Program-made: the position numbers and the translations under genes | The notes under the pieces: generated by a model | What the model was told of the DNA's origin: nothing | What the model saw: the letters and a program-made list of their open reading frames with translations, nothing else | The model's database searches: none | From: Cenococcum geophilum 1.58 | Taxonomy: Eukaryota > Ascomycota > Dothideomycetes > Gloniales > Gloniaceae | Assembly (NCBI GenBank): GCA_001692895.1 | Contig: KV748247.1 | Span: 124,001 to 188,000, forward strand | Length of the DNA: 64,000 bases | Reading direction: 5' to 3' | In this document: piece after piece, positions 1 to 12,595 of the stretch | How positions within the stretch are numbered: the first letter of the stretch is position 1 | Layout: every line of letters begins with the position of its first letter

Positions 1-1945
1 AGGAGACATATATATATAGAGGGATAATAGTGTACTGCGAGGAACAAAAGAGTGTTTAATTAGAAGTTTTGCGTTCTGTTATAACAACGCATACCGAATT
101 TATAAAGACACTAAGTACGGCGTAAGCTATTGGCTATAGGAGCTAAAATCTATAAAGTATAGAGGAACTAATGAACTAGTTCGTAGATCGGACATTAAGG
201 ATAATAAATTTAATAAAGGCGAAACATTTTATAACAATGAGACATTAAGGGCCGCTTACTAGGAGCGAGTAGACCTCGGAGATATTATACTAGAGGTAGA
301 GGATGATTCTACTACAGAATAGGGAACATTAGTAGGGATTAAGACCCCACTAGACACAATATCTATTACTTCGCAAGACATAAGAGAAGTAGGATAGCGA
401 ACTACTTCGGCACTTGATAAAGGCAAAAGGCTAAAGGCTTAAGATTCTTAAGACAAGATAAGAGACGATTAAGATTCTTAAGATAAGATAAGGTAAGCTT
501 AAGGACCTATAACGGACGATAACCGATGGAGCAGAGTAACGGCTTAGTTTAGTAATATATAAATAAGCTTAGGACGAAGTTTCCTAAAGGCACAAAACTC
601 TTAAGACGAGATGAGTAAGATTTAAGACTCTTAAAATAAGATGAGAACACTAAGTAAGCCTAGTTAGACTAAGGTAGGAGTAAAGCTTAAGTTAGAAGCA
701 AGCTCGGGATTAAGAATCTAAAAGGGTCAAGAATTTGGAGTACGAATAAAACCCACAAATAAGAGGCAAGAGGCTTCTTTATAGATTAGAGAATCTATAG
801 TATAAATAGTAACTAAACTAGGAGACAGGTATATAGACCTAAAGGACTTACTAGGGGAATATAGTATTTAGCCTAAAGATTGGAAGACTGATACCAAGAT
901 TAAGAAGCAAGAGAACTTTAAGGATTTATCTACGAGACGCAAACTAAAGGAAACTATAAAAGAATTTAGATAAAGAATTATTGTATAGCAAGAACAGAAA
1001 CTAGACAAGAGATCTAGCATATTGGGACGTATAAGGGACAGAGCACTAGTACAAAGAATTACTAATAGGCTAAGAATAGGCACACTAAGAGCTAAGTGGC
1101 TTACTGAACTGGAAAACGAAGAGGATTTAGGGATTCTAACTAGGTTCAAGGAACAATATATAAAAGGCTATTACAACGCAGTAATAAGAAGATACTTCCT
1201 TACGAATAAGCCGTATACACTCTAGCAGTTATACTAAAGATAGTATAGGTAAAGGCATAATAATAAGTAGGAAGATTTCTATATATAGTTAGATAAAAAA
1301 GTTATTTAAGACTACCCAATTATGGAAAAAGCGATAAGTTATATTAAGGGAGCAATAATTATAACATTAAAAAATCTAGAGGAGCGTTTAGAGGACTGGA
1401 GAAGCAAAAGATATATCTTAGTACCTGTAAATAAAGTCATAACGTTCAGATTAACACGATAGAGGTTTAAACTTAAAGATAAAGATAAGCCAAGAGTTAA
1501 CCTAAAGCACCTAGCACACTATACGTTATTATAGATTGCATGTATAGACGGTATATATAAAATATATAAAAATCTAAAAGAAAAGTATCGGAAATACCTT
1601 GTAAGGATATATTAGATAATAGATAAGCAATAATACAGGAATGCTAAGTATATACACGGATAGCATCTAGCAGAAGTCTAAGAGGAAGGAGACTTAATAC
1701 TTTAGCTAGGAAGATTCCTTACAAAAGAATACCTAGACGGATAATAGTAGTAGGAGTGCCTAGAGAATACGTATCTATAGTATATTAAAGATAAAAAACA
1801 AACTAGGTATTAGCCTAAGTTAGACTAAGTATAAATAGGATTAAGCAGCTAATAGTTAGAAAAAGTAGAGGCCTATAAGACTAGAGGGAGCCAGTAATAG
1901 AGCCTTAGACCCTTAAAGGAATTTAAGGACAATACCTAAATTTAT
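1..1945 (+). pseudogene. gag: gag remnant of chromovirus A
   Basis: This is the gag-position sequence upstream of protease. The best-preserved stretch is the 67-codon open piece at 1022-1225. Its frame continues with in-frame stops to about 1460 and reads as a basic and acidic helical protein without a recognised enzymatic motif. The same segment recurs in copy B at about 40620-41050 with further stops, which supports it as real coding sequence. About 400-660 holds repeated AAGATTCTTAAGA-type words. I identify it as gag by position and by its copy in B, not by a diagnostic domain; a zinc knuckle was not located. Confidence 0.65.
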
Positions 1946-3760
1946 AAGTTAAATAGCAAGATCAGCAGTTTAAAGTATTAATAAATAGTAGAGCAATAAG
2001 GAACCACATCTTACTAGCAGTAGTTAAGAGAATGGGATTACTACATAGAAAGAAGGAGTATCCTTACCTATTAGTAACAATTTTAGGAGACCTAATAGCC
2101 TATAGAGGAGGCATTATTAATTTTAAAATAGGACCTATTTAGCTAACCATTAAAGGGAAATAAATTAAGATGTCTTTTAATATATTACCATTAGGAAATA
2201 ATAAGGCAGTATTAGAAATNCCTTAGTTATAGGAATATAATCCAAGGATTAATTAGGTTATAGGTTAGGTTAATATTAGGGATACTTAACGCCGTAAGAT
2301 ATAATAATAAGCCAAGTTAGTATAATACTAAGAAGGAGCGACCTATAAAGAAACAGAAAATAAACTAAGTTATATACTAAAGAGATACTATAAGTATAGT
2401 AAGAAACTATAGTTACTAAAGAGTAAGAAGCTGTTAGAGTATATAGTATAGGACTATAAGATAGAATTAGAACTAGGAATAAGTCTAAAGTTCTTTCCNA
2501 TCTATAAGCTTACTAAAAAAGAAGGGAGAGTATTAAAGGAGTTTATCTAGGAAAATCTATAAAAGGGATATATTAGACCATTATAGTTATTAGTGGGTTA
2601 TCCAGTACTATTTATACTAAAGAAGAATAGTAAACTAAGGCTATATATTAACTATAGATAGTTAAACAGCATTACTAGGAAGGATAGGTATCTTTTACCC
2701 CTAATTAGCGAAATCTAAGACAGGATAGGTAATGCGNAAATCTTTATAAAGATANATCNNAGATAGGCNTACNANNAGATTAGAATTAAGGAAGGCGATA
2801 AATAGAAGGTAGCCTTTAGGTTAAAGGAAGGACTATATAAACTATTAGTTATGCAATTCGGGCTTATAAACGTACTAGTAATATTTTAGAAGCGAATTAA
2901 TAATATATTAAGAGAACACTTAGATGAGTTTATTATAGCTTATCTTAATAATATTATTATCTACTTAATAACCAAGGAAGAATATAAGGAATACGTTAAA
3001 TGGGTTTTAAAGAGACTATAAGAAGAACAAATGCTAGTAGTAATTAAGAAATATAAGTTCTTTCCTAGGAAGACCGATTTTGTTAGATTTATTATTAAAC
3101 TAGGCTAACTTAGCATAGATCTAAAGAAGATTAAGGCTATAGTGAATTAGTAAGAACTAGAGAACGTTATATAGTTAAGATTATTCCTAGGGTTTTATAA
3201 TTACTATAGAAGGTTTATAGCACAGTAGTTAAAGGATATTAAGCTATTTATATAATTAATAAAGAAAGAAGAACTATGGGTATAGGGAGAGAAATAAAGG
3301 GAACTCTTTAAAAAAGTTAAAGAGTTGTTTACTTAGGAGCTAGTTTTTAAAATCTATTAACTAGGACTAAAGACAGTTATAGAAACGGATGCATTAGACT
3401 ATATACTAGGGGCATACTTTATATAAAGGCATTAAGATAGATAGCACCTAGTAGCATACTATAGTTAGAAAATAACACTACTAGAGTTAAACTATAATAT
3501 TTATAACAAGAAGTTACTAGGTATAGTTATAGTATTAAAGGAATAGAGAGTATTCTTATAGGGTATAGAGAAACTATTTATAGTTAAAATAGATTATAAG
3601 AACCTAATAGGATTCCTAATAACGAAGGAACTTAACCAAAGATAGGTTAAATGGGCAGAAATGCTTATAGAATACCATTTCAAGATTTAGTATACTAAGG
3701 GCACAGATAACATAAGGGCAGATACTCTAAGTTAAAAAGCTGAACTATAGAATAATAAAA
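1946..3760 (+). pseudogene. pol: pol part 1 of chromovirus A: protease, reverse transcriptase, RNase H
   Basis: Protease spans about 1960-2260: the D-S-G centre reads I-N-S, followed by the usual RNH and GLL..KK segments. Reverse transcriptase spans about 2480-3330, with GYPVLFILKK, the LRLYINYR block (normally C-V-D-Y-R), a DRYLLPLI segment and AYLNNIIIY in the place of YLDDILIY. RNase H spans about 3330-3740 with ETDALDYILGA and a clear KGTDNIRADTLS end. The Asp-to-Asn changes at catalytic positions are G-to-A changes as expected from RIP, so the enzyme would be dead even without the stops. Bases 2220, 2499, 2737-2776 include ten N. Confidence 0.92.
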
Positions 3761-3879
3761 AGCTATTAGGGGCTTTACTACAAAAAGATACAGATAGATT
3801 AATTAGGTATAATTACCTAAAAATTATAGCAACCTAGGAAGAATTAAAAAGAGTTTATAAGTTACTAGAAAGCTTTTAA

Positions 3880-5275
3880 GCATAAAGAATTCTAAAAGAG
3901 TAGCTAGAAGATCTATAGACGGATATATATAAGCATTAAGAAGCTAAGTATATCCCAAGAAGCATAGCAGAGCATTTTATAGAAGATTTCTATAAGGGAT
4001 TAACTTAAGGATATAATAGAGCTATAGGCTTAGTGTTAAGACTCTAGGAGGAGTATATTATTAACAAAATCTAGGAACTAGCGTAAAAGGTTATAAAGGA
4101 ATATTTAGATTACTAAAGGAATAAACTAATAAGGTATAAGCCATATAGAGGGCTATAACCTATTAAAACACTAGAGAGACTATAGGAGGTTATATTATAG
4201 GACTTTATTATAAAGTTACTAAAATTAAGAGATCCTATTACCGGATAAGATTATAACGCGATCTTAGTAATAATAAATAAGCTTATAAAGTGGGGATACT
4301 TTATAGCATATATAGAAGAAATATTAGCAGAAGATGTCGCTAGAATCTATATTAAAGAAGTATTTATAAGGTATAGAGCACTAAGCAAGATTATATTAGA
4401 TAGAGATTTAAGATTTATAGCAGTATTTTAGAAGGTATTCTTAGCGGAGTAAGGAGTTAGAGTAGTAACTTTTACTATATATTATCTATAGACAGACGGT
4501 TAAACGGAAAGATTAAATTAGACGTTAGAGCAGTATCTAAGACATTATATTAATTATATATAGAATAATTAGGTATTATTATTACTAGTTATATAGTTTA
4601 TATATAATATAACACCTTAAAAAGGAATAGGTATATTACTATTTAAGGCAAATTATAGGTATAAACTAAGAATATTATTGTTACTATAGTAAGTAAAGAA
4701 AACAAGTAGTATAGCTAAAGAAAGAATAAAGACGTTAATAAATCTTTATATAGACCTTATAGAATTAATAAAGGAAGTATAAAAGAGAATAAAAAAGTAC
4801 TATAATACTAAGAGATCTAAGGGACCAGATCTTAAGGAAGGAGATAAAGTATAGCTACTATACAAAAATTTTAAGAGTTAACGACTAAGTAAGAAGTTAG
4901 ACTATATTAGACTAGGACCTTTTAAAATTACATAAAGGATTTTACTAGTTACATTTAGGTTAGACCTACTAGCTAAGATAAAGATCTACCCTATATAGTA
5001 TATTGTAATGCTAGAGCTAGCATACAGAAATATTAAGCCACTAGTCTATAAGGCAGACACGTATAAAGAATAAGAAGAAGATAAATAGTAAGTTTTGAAG
5101 ATTATTAGTTATAAGGATATCGACGATAAAATATAGTATAAGGTAAAGTAAATAGGCTATACTAAGACTACCTAGAAACTACTAGAGAATTTAAAAAACG
5201 CTATAAGAAAGGTATAGGAGTATTAAAAGAGATTAGGTTAGGTAGTATTAATAAAAAAGGATTGCTAAAGAACGA
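3880..5275 (+). pseudogene. pol: pol part 2 of chromovirus A: integrase with C-terminal chromodomain
   Basis: Integrase spans about 3880-5000. Visible parts are the zinc-binding half, the core beginning W-D-F-I-x-K-L (tryptophan lost to a stop), the DRDLRF segment, the TDGxTERLN motif (stop instead of Gln) and a YNITPxKGIG segment. At about 5095-5230 a chromodomain reads Y-K-D-I-D-D-K..YKVK.IGYTKTTxKLLENLK, which assigns the element to the chromoviruses, whose chromodomain steers integration to marked heterochromatin. Coding ends near 5275. Confidence 0.9.
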
Positions 5276-5960
5276 GTTACCTAAGGGGGACCTAAGAAGA
5301 GTAGTTGCCAAACTACTTAGATCTATTTCCTTCTCTATTAGAAGAAAATCCGTTCTTTTATTGCTAAGTTCCTATAAACCCTATTTTATAAGTTTTTACT
5401 CCTTAAAACGACCCTTTTTATAGACCTTCTTAAGACGGATTAACTAAGCGGACGCCGCAAGATAAGACTTAAGGGCCCGTTGCTAAGCATTGGCAGCCTC
5501 CCGTTTAGCATTATAAGAACGGCGTAACTCCACCAAGGTAACAGACAGTTTATTATCTAGCCGCGCAGCAGTAGATTAAATATAAGACATTAAGATAAAT
5601 CGGTTAGGGAACTAGACGACTATTAAGAGTAATAGGTCGCGTATACTTAGTATTAGAGACAAAGCAAACATTATAGGACGAATAAATATTCGCTTTAGTG
5701 CACTCTAAATAAAAGGACGGTTATTGCGAAGATGGACTCGCCAACGTAATATAAACTAACCCCTCTTTTAAACAGCGAGAATACGGAGACGGTATAATCT
5801 CACTAAGAGATAGTATTATAGCAATAGTGCGAGCACGACAAACAGTTAAGGAAGAAGAAATTGCTTTAGGTATAATAAACAATAATATTAACTAAATTAA
5901 TTAGACGGATATTATACCTCTAGTAAACGACTTAGAGATATTTAGGATCTTTAAGGACAA
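5276..5960 (+). other. non-coding 3' internal region of chromovirus A
   Basis: About 0.7 kb between the end of pol and the polypurine tract. No motif is recognised in any frame. It is less AT-rich than the pol region in places (5440-5580) and probably is a 3' untranslated leader of the element. Confidence 0.5.
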
Positions 5961-5981
5961 AGATAAAGAGGAGGGAGATGG
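5961..5981 (+). other. polypurine tract before the 3' LTR of copy A
   Basis: A 21-base stretch with one pyrimidine, centred on aaagaggagggag, lies directly before the LTR start. In LTR retroelements this tract primes plus-strand DNA synthesis. Its position fixes the left LTR boundary at 5982. Confidence 0.75.
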
Positions 5982-6405
5982 TATTATAGACGCTTTAAGT
6001 ACAATATTATAACTACTTAGGGAAGAGTTAAAAGAAGCTAGTTAGTTAATTTAGGTATAGTCTAGAATAGAACCAGTAGAGCTATATAACGAGGAATAGT
6101 AACTAAGGTTATATAATGTAATCTATATAATCTGTATAATCTATATAATTTATAATAAAGTAGATAGAGCATACGTATATTATATATAAGAAGGATTTTA
6201 TAGGAGTACAGTTGTGTATTTAAAGGACTATAGTCCCTACCTAGATAGTTCCTTCCTTATAGTAATTCTCAGAATATAATTAAAGTTAATCTGTTAGGCA
6301 ACCACTCCACTAGTTGTCATTACGTTATTAACTTTAACTTGCTTTACCTATACACCTAGCCCATTAATAAGCCTACCGTAGTTCTTGCTATAAGGTTCCG
6401 TTACA
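5982..6405 (+). repeat. 3' LTR of chromovirus A (424 bp)
   Basis: Starts TATTATAGACGC (TGTTATA in copy B, so the first TG is RIP-mutated here) and ends CCGTTACA. The same sequence forms the 5' LTR of copy B, where it is split by a copia insertion into 30204-30325 and 36315-36615 (423 bp in all). The uninterrupted site gaatagtaactaagg at about 6092-6110 is the empty-site equivalent of the copia insertion. Confidence 0.88.
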
Positions 6406-9400
6406 TCCGTAAGCGCAGCGGTTATATTAGCATTTTCTCCACCACTATCTATAGAAAGCTGTCTAAATACTCCCTATCTGCAGATAATATCTTTATAGAG
6501 GAACTTCGCTATGCTTTTTACATCCTTTTTCTAAAGGGCTTACGCTTCTACCTATCTAGATATATATTTTTAATTAATAGCTAGGTATTGAAATTTAAGA
6601 TAGGTTATTAGCATAAACGTAATATTTACTGTTACTCGTTGCTATAAAGTAAACTCCTATATAGGGTATATTGCTTCTTCTTCCTATCTTAACTACCGTC
6701 CCTAGCATTATAGGTATAACTTAATATGCTATAATATCTGATCCTATAGTCCTAGCTACTAATATTAATTTAAGACTCTCTAATACATCCCTTTTTATTT
6801 ATAATATCTACTTTGATTATAAAGGCTCTTAATAATCTCTTGCTGAGTATTCTCGTTATTAATTACCCTCCGCATTAGTATATTTTTTAACTGTTAGCAA
6901 AAGAGCTGTTAATTACACAATAGGAACTTTAGTGCATACTATTTAAATCTTTTAAATTTCTTAGTATTTATTCCTTCTGGACGTTATAAGGTCACTAGTT
7001 ACTTTATAATCTTTCAAGATTCCTTTAAATATAAGTCCTCTAGTAGTAAACCTACCTCTATTTTAACTAGGTTAGCTATATATTCTAAGGCACTTAGCTT
7101 ATAGTTAATAAATTCTTTAATATCCTTAGTTGGGTTGTTAGGCCGTTCTCTATTTAGTAGTTATTATAATAGTCTATTAGTTAGGCTATTCTTCTTCCCT
7201 AGTATATATTTAACATTAAAGTCCCATAGCTGAATCTATGCTAGCTATTATATTATTAAGGCTCCTGGTAAATTGGTAGCAGTATAATTTAGCTATATAA
7301 TTAAGGTATTTATATCTATCTTAACCGTAAAGCGGACGCCGTATAGGTATACTTAACACTTCTTTAATATATATAGTAATGCTTAATATTTAAGCTTTCC
7401 TGAATTATACTTCTACTCCGCTTAAGATTAAATACCACTCTTATATTAATATAGGTAGTGATAACCTTATATATCCAGTTAGATAAAACCGCATCCCTAT
7501 CTATTCTTACATCTGTTAATAGCGAGAATAATTAGCCCAGCCCCCTTACTATAATCCAGTTAAACTAATACGGGTATAGTAGTGATTATATACTTTAAAG
7601 TCTCTATAGCGGCTATCTACTCTATACCCTATATAAATAGAACGTTTACTTACAGCAGCCGGAAGATTGGCTCTGCCTTTATTGCAAAGTCTTTTACCTA
7701 TATTTAGTAATATATAACAACTTCTAGAAATGCTTAGGTAGACGTAATGTTTTTATAGTTTCTCCAGTAAATAATCTTCACAACTTTTAACTCTTCTAGA
7801 TATTGTCCCTTTCTATTATAGCGGTAACTAACTACTATAATCTCGTCCTTGCAGAAATAAGACTTTGCGCTTAAGATTATACACCTAGCTTATTCCAAAT
7901 CTATAAGTACTCCGTTTAGCTATATAATATATTTTAGGATATATCTGCGTACGCCTAGAAGGCTTTCTTCTCTATTATACATTATCTGTAGTCCTTTTAC
8001 TGTAATATTATCTAGAAACGGCAAGGTATAGTATAGGATGTATTGCTCTAGAATCTTAGTAATTATTCTTATAAACTAGGCTACTAAATTTATTCCTTCT
8101 ATAGGTACCATCATTTATTATAGAAGTCCTAGAGGTATTATAAAGGCTATTAGGTTCCTGCTTTCTATATCTAGCTTTAATTAGTTATATTTAGAGAAGA
8201 AGTCCACTAAAGATATAACCTTATACCCCATAAACTCCTTAAAAAACTCATTAGTATATAGCGGCAGATTTACGTCCCTAATAGTCACTCGGTTAATATT
8301 TATCGCCGCGTTAATTAGCCGGTACTTCTTATGTTCCTTTTTGCTTATAAGAAACTATAAATTTCTATATAGGCTTTCGCAATATTATAGAGTCCCTTAA
8401 GTTAGTCGTTCTTATAATATATTTATTACTTCCCCTTATAGGGCCCTTAGTATAGGAAAGTTTAGTACTTATTATACTTTATATAGGATAGTCTTAATCT
8501 TTAATAGTAGAGTTACGTCTCTGCTAACACGGCCTATCTTAGAGAACTTCTATGCTAGAGCCTCTTCTCGGTTAAACAATATAGCCTTAAATATTTCTTA
8601 TTCTCTTAGCTGGAGGTCTCCTACAATTATACGCTTTAATTATTCTAGCCTTAGTTATGCACTATAGGCCAGCTTAGTATGCTATAGCTTAAGGAAATAA
8701 TTATATAGACTAAGGGGCAACCCTTAAATAGACGCCTTTTGCCGACGCAAGGCTACCTCTCGCCACTCTATTATACCTTCTATAACTATTCTATCTAGTG
8801 CTAACGAATTAACTAGGCGGACTTTCTCTGCCTTTTGTTTATATACAGTTGCTATTCTTATAGTATTCTATTAGGCTTTACTCTAGTAGCCTTCTATTTA
8901 TATTATAAATAGATCTATTATCTTTAATATTTAATATATAAAGGATCTAGCCTTTGCTTTAAATACTAGCTTCTACCTTCCTCCTAAGTGCTTCTTTAGG
9001 ACTTCCTTTAATGTTTTACTGTTAAGCTCTCTCTATCTAGCGTTATGCTCTTCTTTCCGTTAATGGCCCTATTTAGCAGATATCTAAAATAGCAAACGTC
9101 CTTATTAAAGTCATACCTTATTTCCCTCCTTTCCGTCCTCCTTATCCTAATACACTAGGTTACAAGTAACCCTAGATATAATCCTAGCGGTTATACTGGT
9201 TACACGTTTCCCAAACTACTACCTATACTAATTTCTTTATCTAGTCTAAGGAACATTGCGTCCTTATAGAATATTAAAAACCTTATTCCAACTCTACTAT
9301 CTTTTAATTAAATAATATAAGATACCTGGCCTATTACGGTTCGCTATATTGCCAGTCTAGCCTTTACCAACTATGGCTTACTAAGTATTACCTTGTATAA

Positions 9401-9700
9401 CATTTCTCCTACAGTAATAAAAGTCGTAGATATTAAGACGTCCTCTATAACTATAGGGGCTGTATATACTAATTTAATAAACTTAAACTAAGTCCTATTT
9501 GCAAATATTAGATATACGCCCTATAACTATAGGGGTAGACTTAATATTAGTAAGCCGTGTTATAGAGCCACACTTTCCTTAATAAGGTTAAGCTCCGCTC
9601 TAGAGTTAATTAAATACTTAACCCTTTTATCTCCTATCTGTGCTTTTACCTTTAGATATTATTATTAAAACTAGGTGAATTCTGCTTCCCATTTAATCTA
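6406..9700 (-). pseudogene. pol: pol of gypsy D: RT, RNase H, partial integrase
   Basis: On the minus strand the RT reads AFIIPLGLL, then P-I-E-G-I-N-L-V-A and PFLDNITVKG, matching the gypsy class with a FIDDV-type active site. RNase H contains LYGVRFTVKIDINTLI followed by LPGALI and IQLWDFNVKYILGKKNSLT, typical of this lineage. Integrase has KSIAKFLYKDIICR and the catalytic-region motif S-I-D-S-G-G-E-N-A-N, after which the sequence is cut by the copy-A insertion. Frames are full of stops from Gln/Trp codons. It belongs to a different gypsy lineage from A and F, judged by the RNase H/integrase motifs. Confidence 0.85.
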
Positions 9701-12060
9701 GTTTACCTTCGCAGTTATTAGGCTAGCTTAATTAGCATTAAACGTTAGGTATACTAACGATATAGATGCCTTAACGCCCTCTTGCTTTTATTGGTAAGGC
9801 TTTATAAGAGGTAGCGGGAGAGGCTTAAAGAATAACCTTATAACTTTAGGCATATATATAAGGCAGTCACTAATAGTAACTTTAATAGTTTTTAATAAGA
9901 TCTTATCCGCTATTATAGTTAGGCTTAAAATGTTCCCTTTTAGTATATCTATTATTCTAACTAGCTTTAGTCGCAATGCTTTAGCAGTCGCGGTCGCTTC
10001 CGTTCCTTACTCTACTTCTTTTTTTTAGCTATTTAGCATAGTCCATTTTATTAGTCTCCTTATTATTTACTAGTAATTAGAGAGCCTACCGCTATAGTTA
10101 TAGTGCAATTTAGATATATCCTCTTAGTTATATATTTTAAACTATTGCCGGTTATAAACTAGTCGGTTTTAGAGGTGGTTTTATTACTTTTATATCTCCT
10201 CTTAGCTTCTTAAGATCGTATAACCATATTATAGGCAGCAACTAGGTTACTGCTCTAACTAGATTAATATATACTAACTCTACTTAATATATATCTTCCT
10301 AGGACTCGCCGAGCTCTTTTTTACTTTTAGCGCTATTGCTTTCTATAAGCTCTACTAAGGACGTATTTAGTTAGATGCCTGTCGCCGTTATATTGGGATT
10401 AATATTTGCATTTTGCCTTAGCTAGTCTTTAAGGAACTAAATTTAATTATTGCTTAGTAAATACGGGAGTGGATTTCTTAAGTGCTAACGTGTTTTAGTA
10501 CAGATTTAGTTATTCTTATTTATATGCAAAAACCCCTAGCTAACTAGTTCTTAGAGCTCTAAATATTAGTTAATAAAATAATAAGGGTCTCTATATCTAT
10601 AATATGTCTTAGCTTATACCTAGTATATACTAAAGTTTCTTAGTCCTCTATACCTTCTTAGGCCTAGCTTATATTGCTCTTATAGCGCCCCCTTATAAGA
10701 CGGCAGCAGTCTATTATTATTTATTACCGGTTATATACCTACTTATTTTTAACGCATTAACGCCTTATTTAGGAGCTGTATATACTATATCGGGTCTTAG
10801 TAAATCCTATTAAGGAACGTTATTAAAGATATAACGTTTACTAATTTAACCGTCCTAAGATTAAGCTTCTAGAGTTAACTAGTAAGGTTCTCCAGCTTAG
10901 GGTCTATCTCTTAGGTTGTTTAACGGGCACTTACTAACTTATTTAGCTAAGAGACTATAGGCGGCCGAAGAGTAGCATCTCTCTAGTTTAATATAGCCGG
11001 CTACTACTTACGGAATTATTTAACCAGCTAATAGAGACCTTGCTCCTTAGGGTTTATTATTAATAAGCGGTCTATACCCTTATGCGAATTAAGCCTATTT
11101 TCTATAGCCCTCCCTAGCAGGTAGAAGTTAAAAGACTTTTATCTATCTAGGTTAGCTTCTGTCTTAGTAATAGTATATCTTTAATATTTAAATAAAAGTC
11201 CTTTTACAAACCAGTATCCTTATTTACGGTTTTCTAAATTGCTAGCTTTAGTAACCTTCTAGGAAATTAGTGTAAATTATTTATAGTACTTGCGTATATT
11301 ACTAGGCGGGTTATTTCTATACTGCAGTATATACGCTTCTAAGAATTCTACTATCTTAACTTATTAAAAGTAGTTACTTCCTTAGTAGTCTGTCCGAAGC
11401 TTTCCTATAAGTTCCGTCTATCTACTAATAATAAACTTAGGCAGACTTTAGATCTAGGTCCCTATCTAATAGTTATAATATTCCGGAAGTTATTAATACT
11501 TCTTATTATTTATAACACAGTGCTGAATGTATAGTCGCTTATACTGTTTAATAAATTACAATATATTTTGTCCCGTTAAGTAAGGAGTCCCTAGAGTCCC
11601 TAGAGCTAGTATAGGCTAGGCTATAATATATACCTTATCTTATTCTATTAGTGGTTTATTATAAGGTAATAGACTAGTAGTTTCTTCTAGGATAGGTAAG
11701 TTAACCTCCTAGTTTTTATCCTCTTTTTACTAAAGGTTATCGGTTCTAGACGTTATAGGAGTTAGGTCTAGTACCGCATCCTCTAAGTTAGGAAAACTTT
11801 GTAGGTTAATAGGCTGCCTATTTCCTTCTCCACCGTTATTATAAAATAGGCCTAGCATCCCTAGTATTCCCTTTATCGGTCCTATCGCTATTGCTCTTAT
11901 AAATTTAAGGGAGGCTTATATAAATGCTAGAAGAATTATATAAACTGTTATAAATATAGTAAATAAAAAATTAAAGACTTCTTTCTGCTGGTCCTAATGC
12001 ATCCTAACCCTCTCTTTTATCCTCCGTCCTACTATACCCTATACTCGCATTCCCACTCCT
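9701..12060 (-). pseudogene. gag: gag/leader region of gypsy D
   Basis: Upstream part of element D on the minus strand. The only longer open piece (62 codons, 9788-9976) has the right strand and position to precede the protease. No zinc knuckle or other domain could be recognised with confidence. Assignment rests on position between RT and the presumed 5' end. Confidence 0.45.
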
Positions 12061-12595
12061 AGTCGTCTATTCCGTCTACTATAGGTCTTAAATAACAATC
12101 TTTAAAAGTGTTATTAACTTATCTTAATAATAGTAATGCCTGCGCGTACGTTGCTAATAGTTCCGTGCTTAATTTCCGCACCTATTAGTGACTTAACAAC
12201 TTTTAGTAATGGTGACTTAACAGTTTTCGGTCCTTTTATGGCTGTAGCACGTTCCTATACGTCTCCTATATATATAGCACTAGACTTCTAATCTAAAGAG
12301 CTTGCTGTTGTCCCTATATGGAATGCCATAAAGTATATAGGAGGGAAGGTCTCTCTCTAGACAAGAAGTCACGGTGCTGTCGGTCTGTTAGTCGGTCGTA
12401 GTTAGTTAGTAGAAATTAGTAGAAAAGCAGTCCATAAGAAGAGAAGAAAAGAGTGTATTTAATCTGTCTGTCGAGCTTATCTAAGTTGTTAGAAACTCTA
12501 GGGCTATAGACTAATCTATATATTTACAGAAGGCCTATACACTCCCTAGACTATACCTAATCTAAATATTAAATCCAGTGGGCTAATTTACCCCA
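12061..12595. other. unresolved segment between gypsy D and gypsy E
   Basis: About 0.5 kb with less TpA excess than its neighbours. It holds two related pieces gtgacttaaca.cttttagtaatg/ttcgg near 12190-12225, the AT-rich tatatatatagc at 12270, and a purine-rich stretch gaagagaagaaaag near 12440. It may be the 5' LTR of D or a solo LTR, but no second copy is present here to prove this. No coding frame is recognised. Confidence 0.35.

Larger units (their letters stand above)
1..6405 (+). mobile_element. Ty3/gypsy chromovirus, copy A (5' end outside window)
   Basis: RIP-degenerate LTR retrotransposon in the order gag, protease, reverse transcriptase, RNase H, integrase, chromodomain, polypurine tract, 3' LTR. 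The left end is cut by the window. Copy B carries the equivalent of base 21 near 37773, so about 1.1 kb of internal sequence plus the 5' LTR should lie to the left. It is inserted in the integrase of minus-strand element D; the 5 bases after the 3' LTR (tccgt, 6406-6410) are the expected target duplication, but its partner is outside the window. No frame is open; TAG/TAA replace Gln/Trp codons throughout. Several ambiguous N bases lie in the RT. Confidence 0.93.
6406..12060 (-). mobile_element. Ty3/gypsy retrotransposon D, truncated by copy A
   Basis: Minus-strand gypsy-type element. Read on the minus strand the order is an unassigned gag region (about 12.0-9.7 kb), protease region, reverse transcriptase (about 8.5-7.9 kb), RNase H (7.75-7.1 kb) and the start of integrase (about 7.0-6.4 kb). 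It stops abruptly at 6406 where copy A begins, so the rest of its integrase and its 3' LTR should lie left of copy A. The right boundary and 5' LTR were not resolved. Confidence 0.8.

Noticed and set aside
868..1149. Minus-strand 93-codon open frame
   Set aside because: Overlaps the plus-strand gag frame of chromovirus A that is supported by copy B; low-complexity Ser/Leu product typical of an antisense shadow.
12377..12595. LTR of gypsy E starting TGTCGG
   Set aside because: No matching copy at the 16.3-16.5 kb end of element E and no target duplication, so the match of the first bases is not enough.
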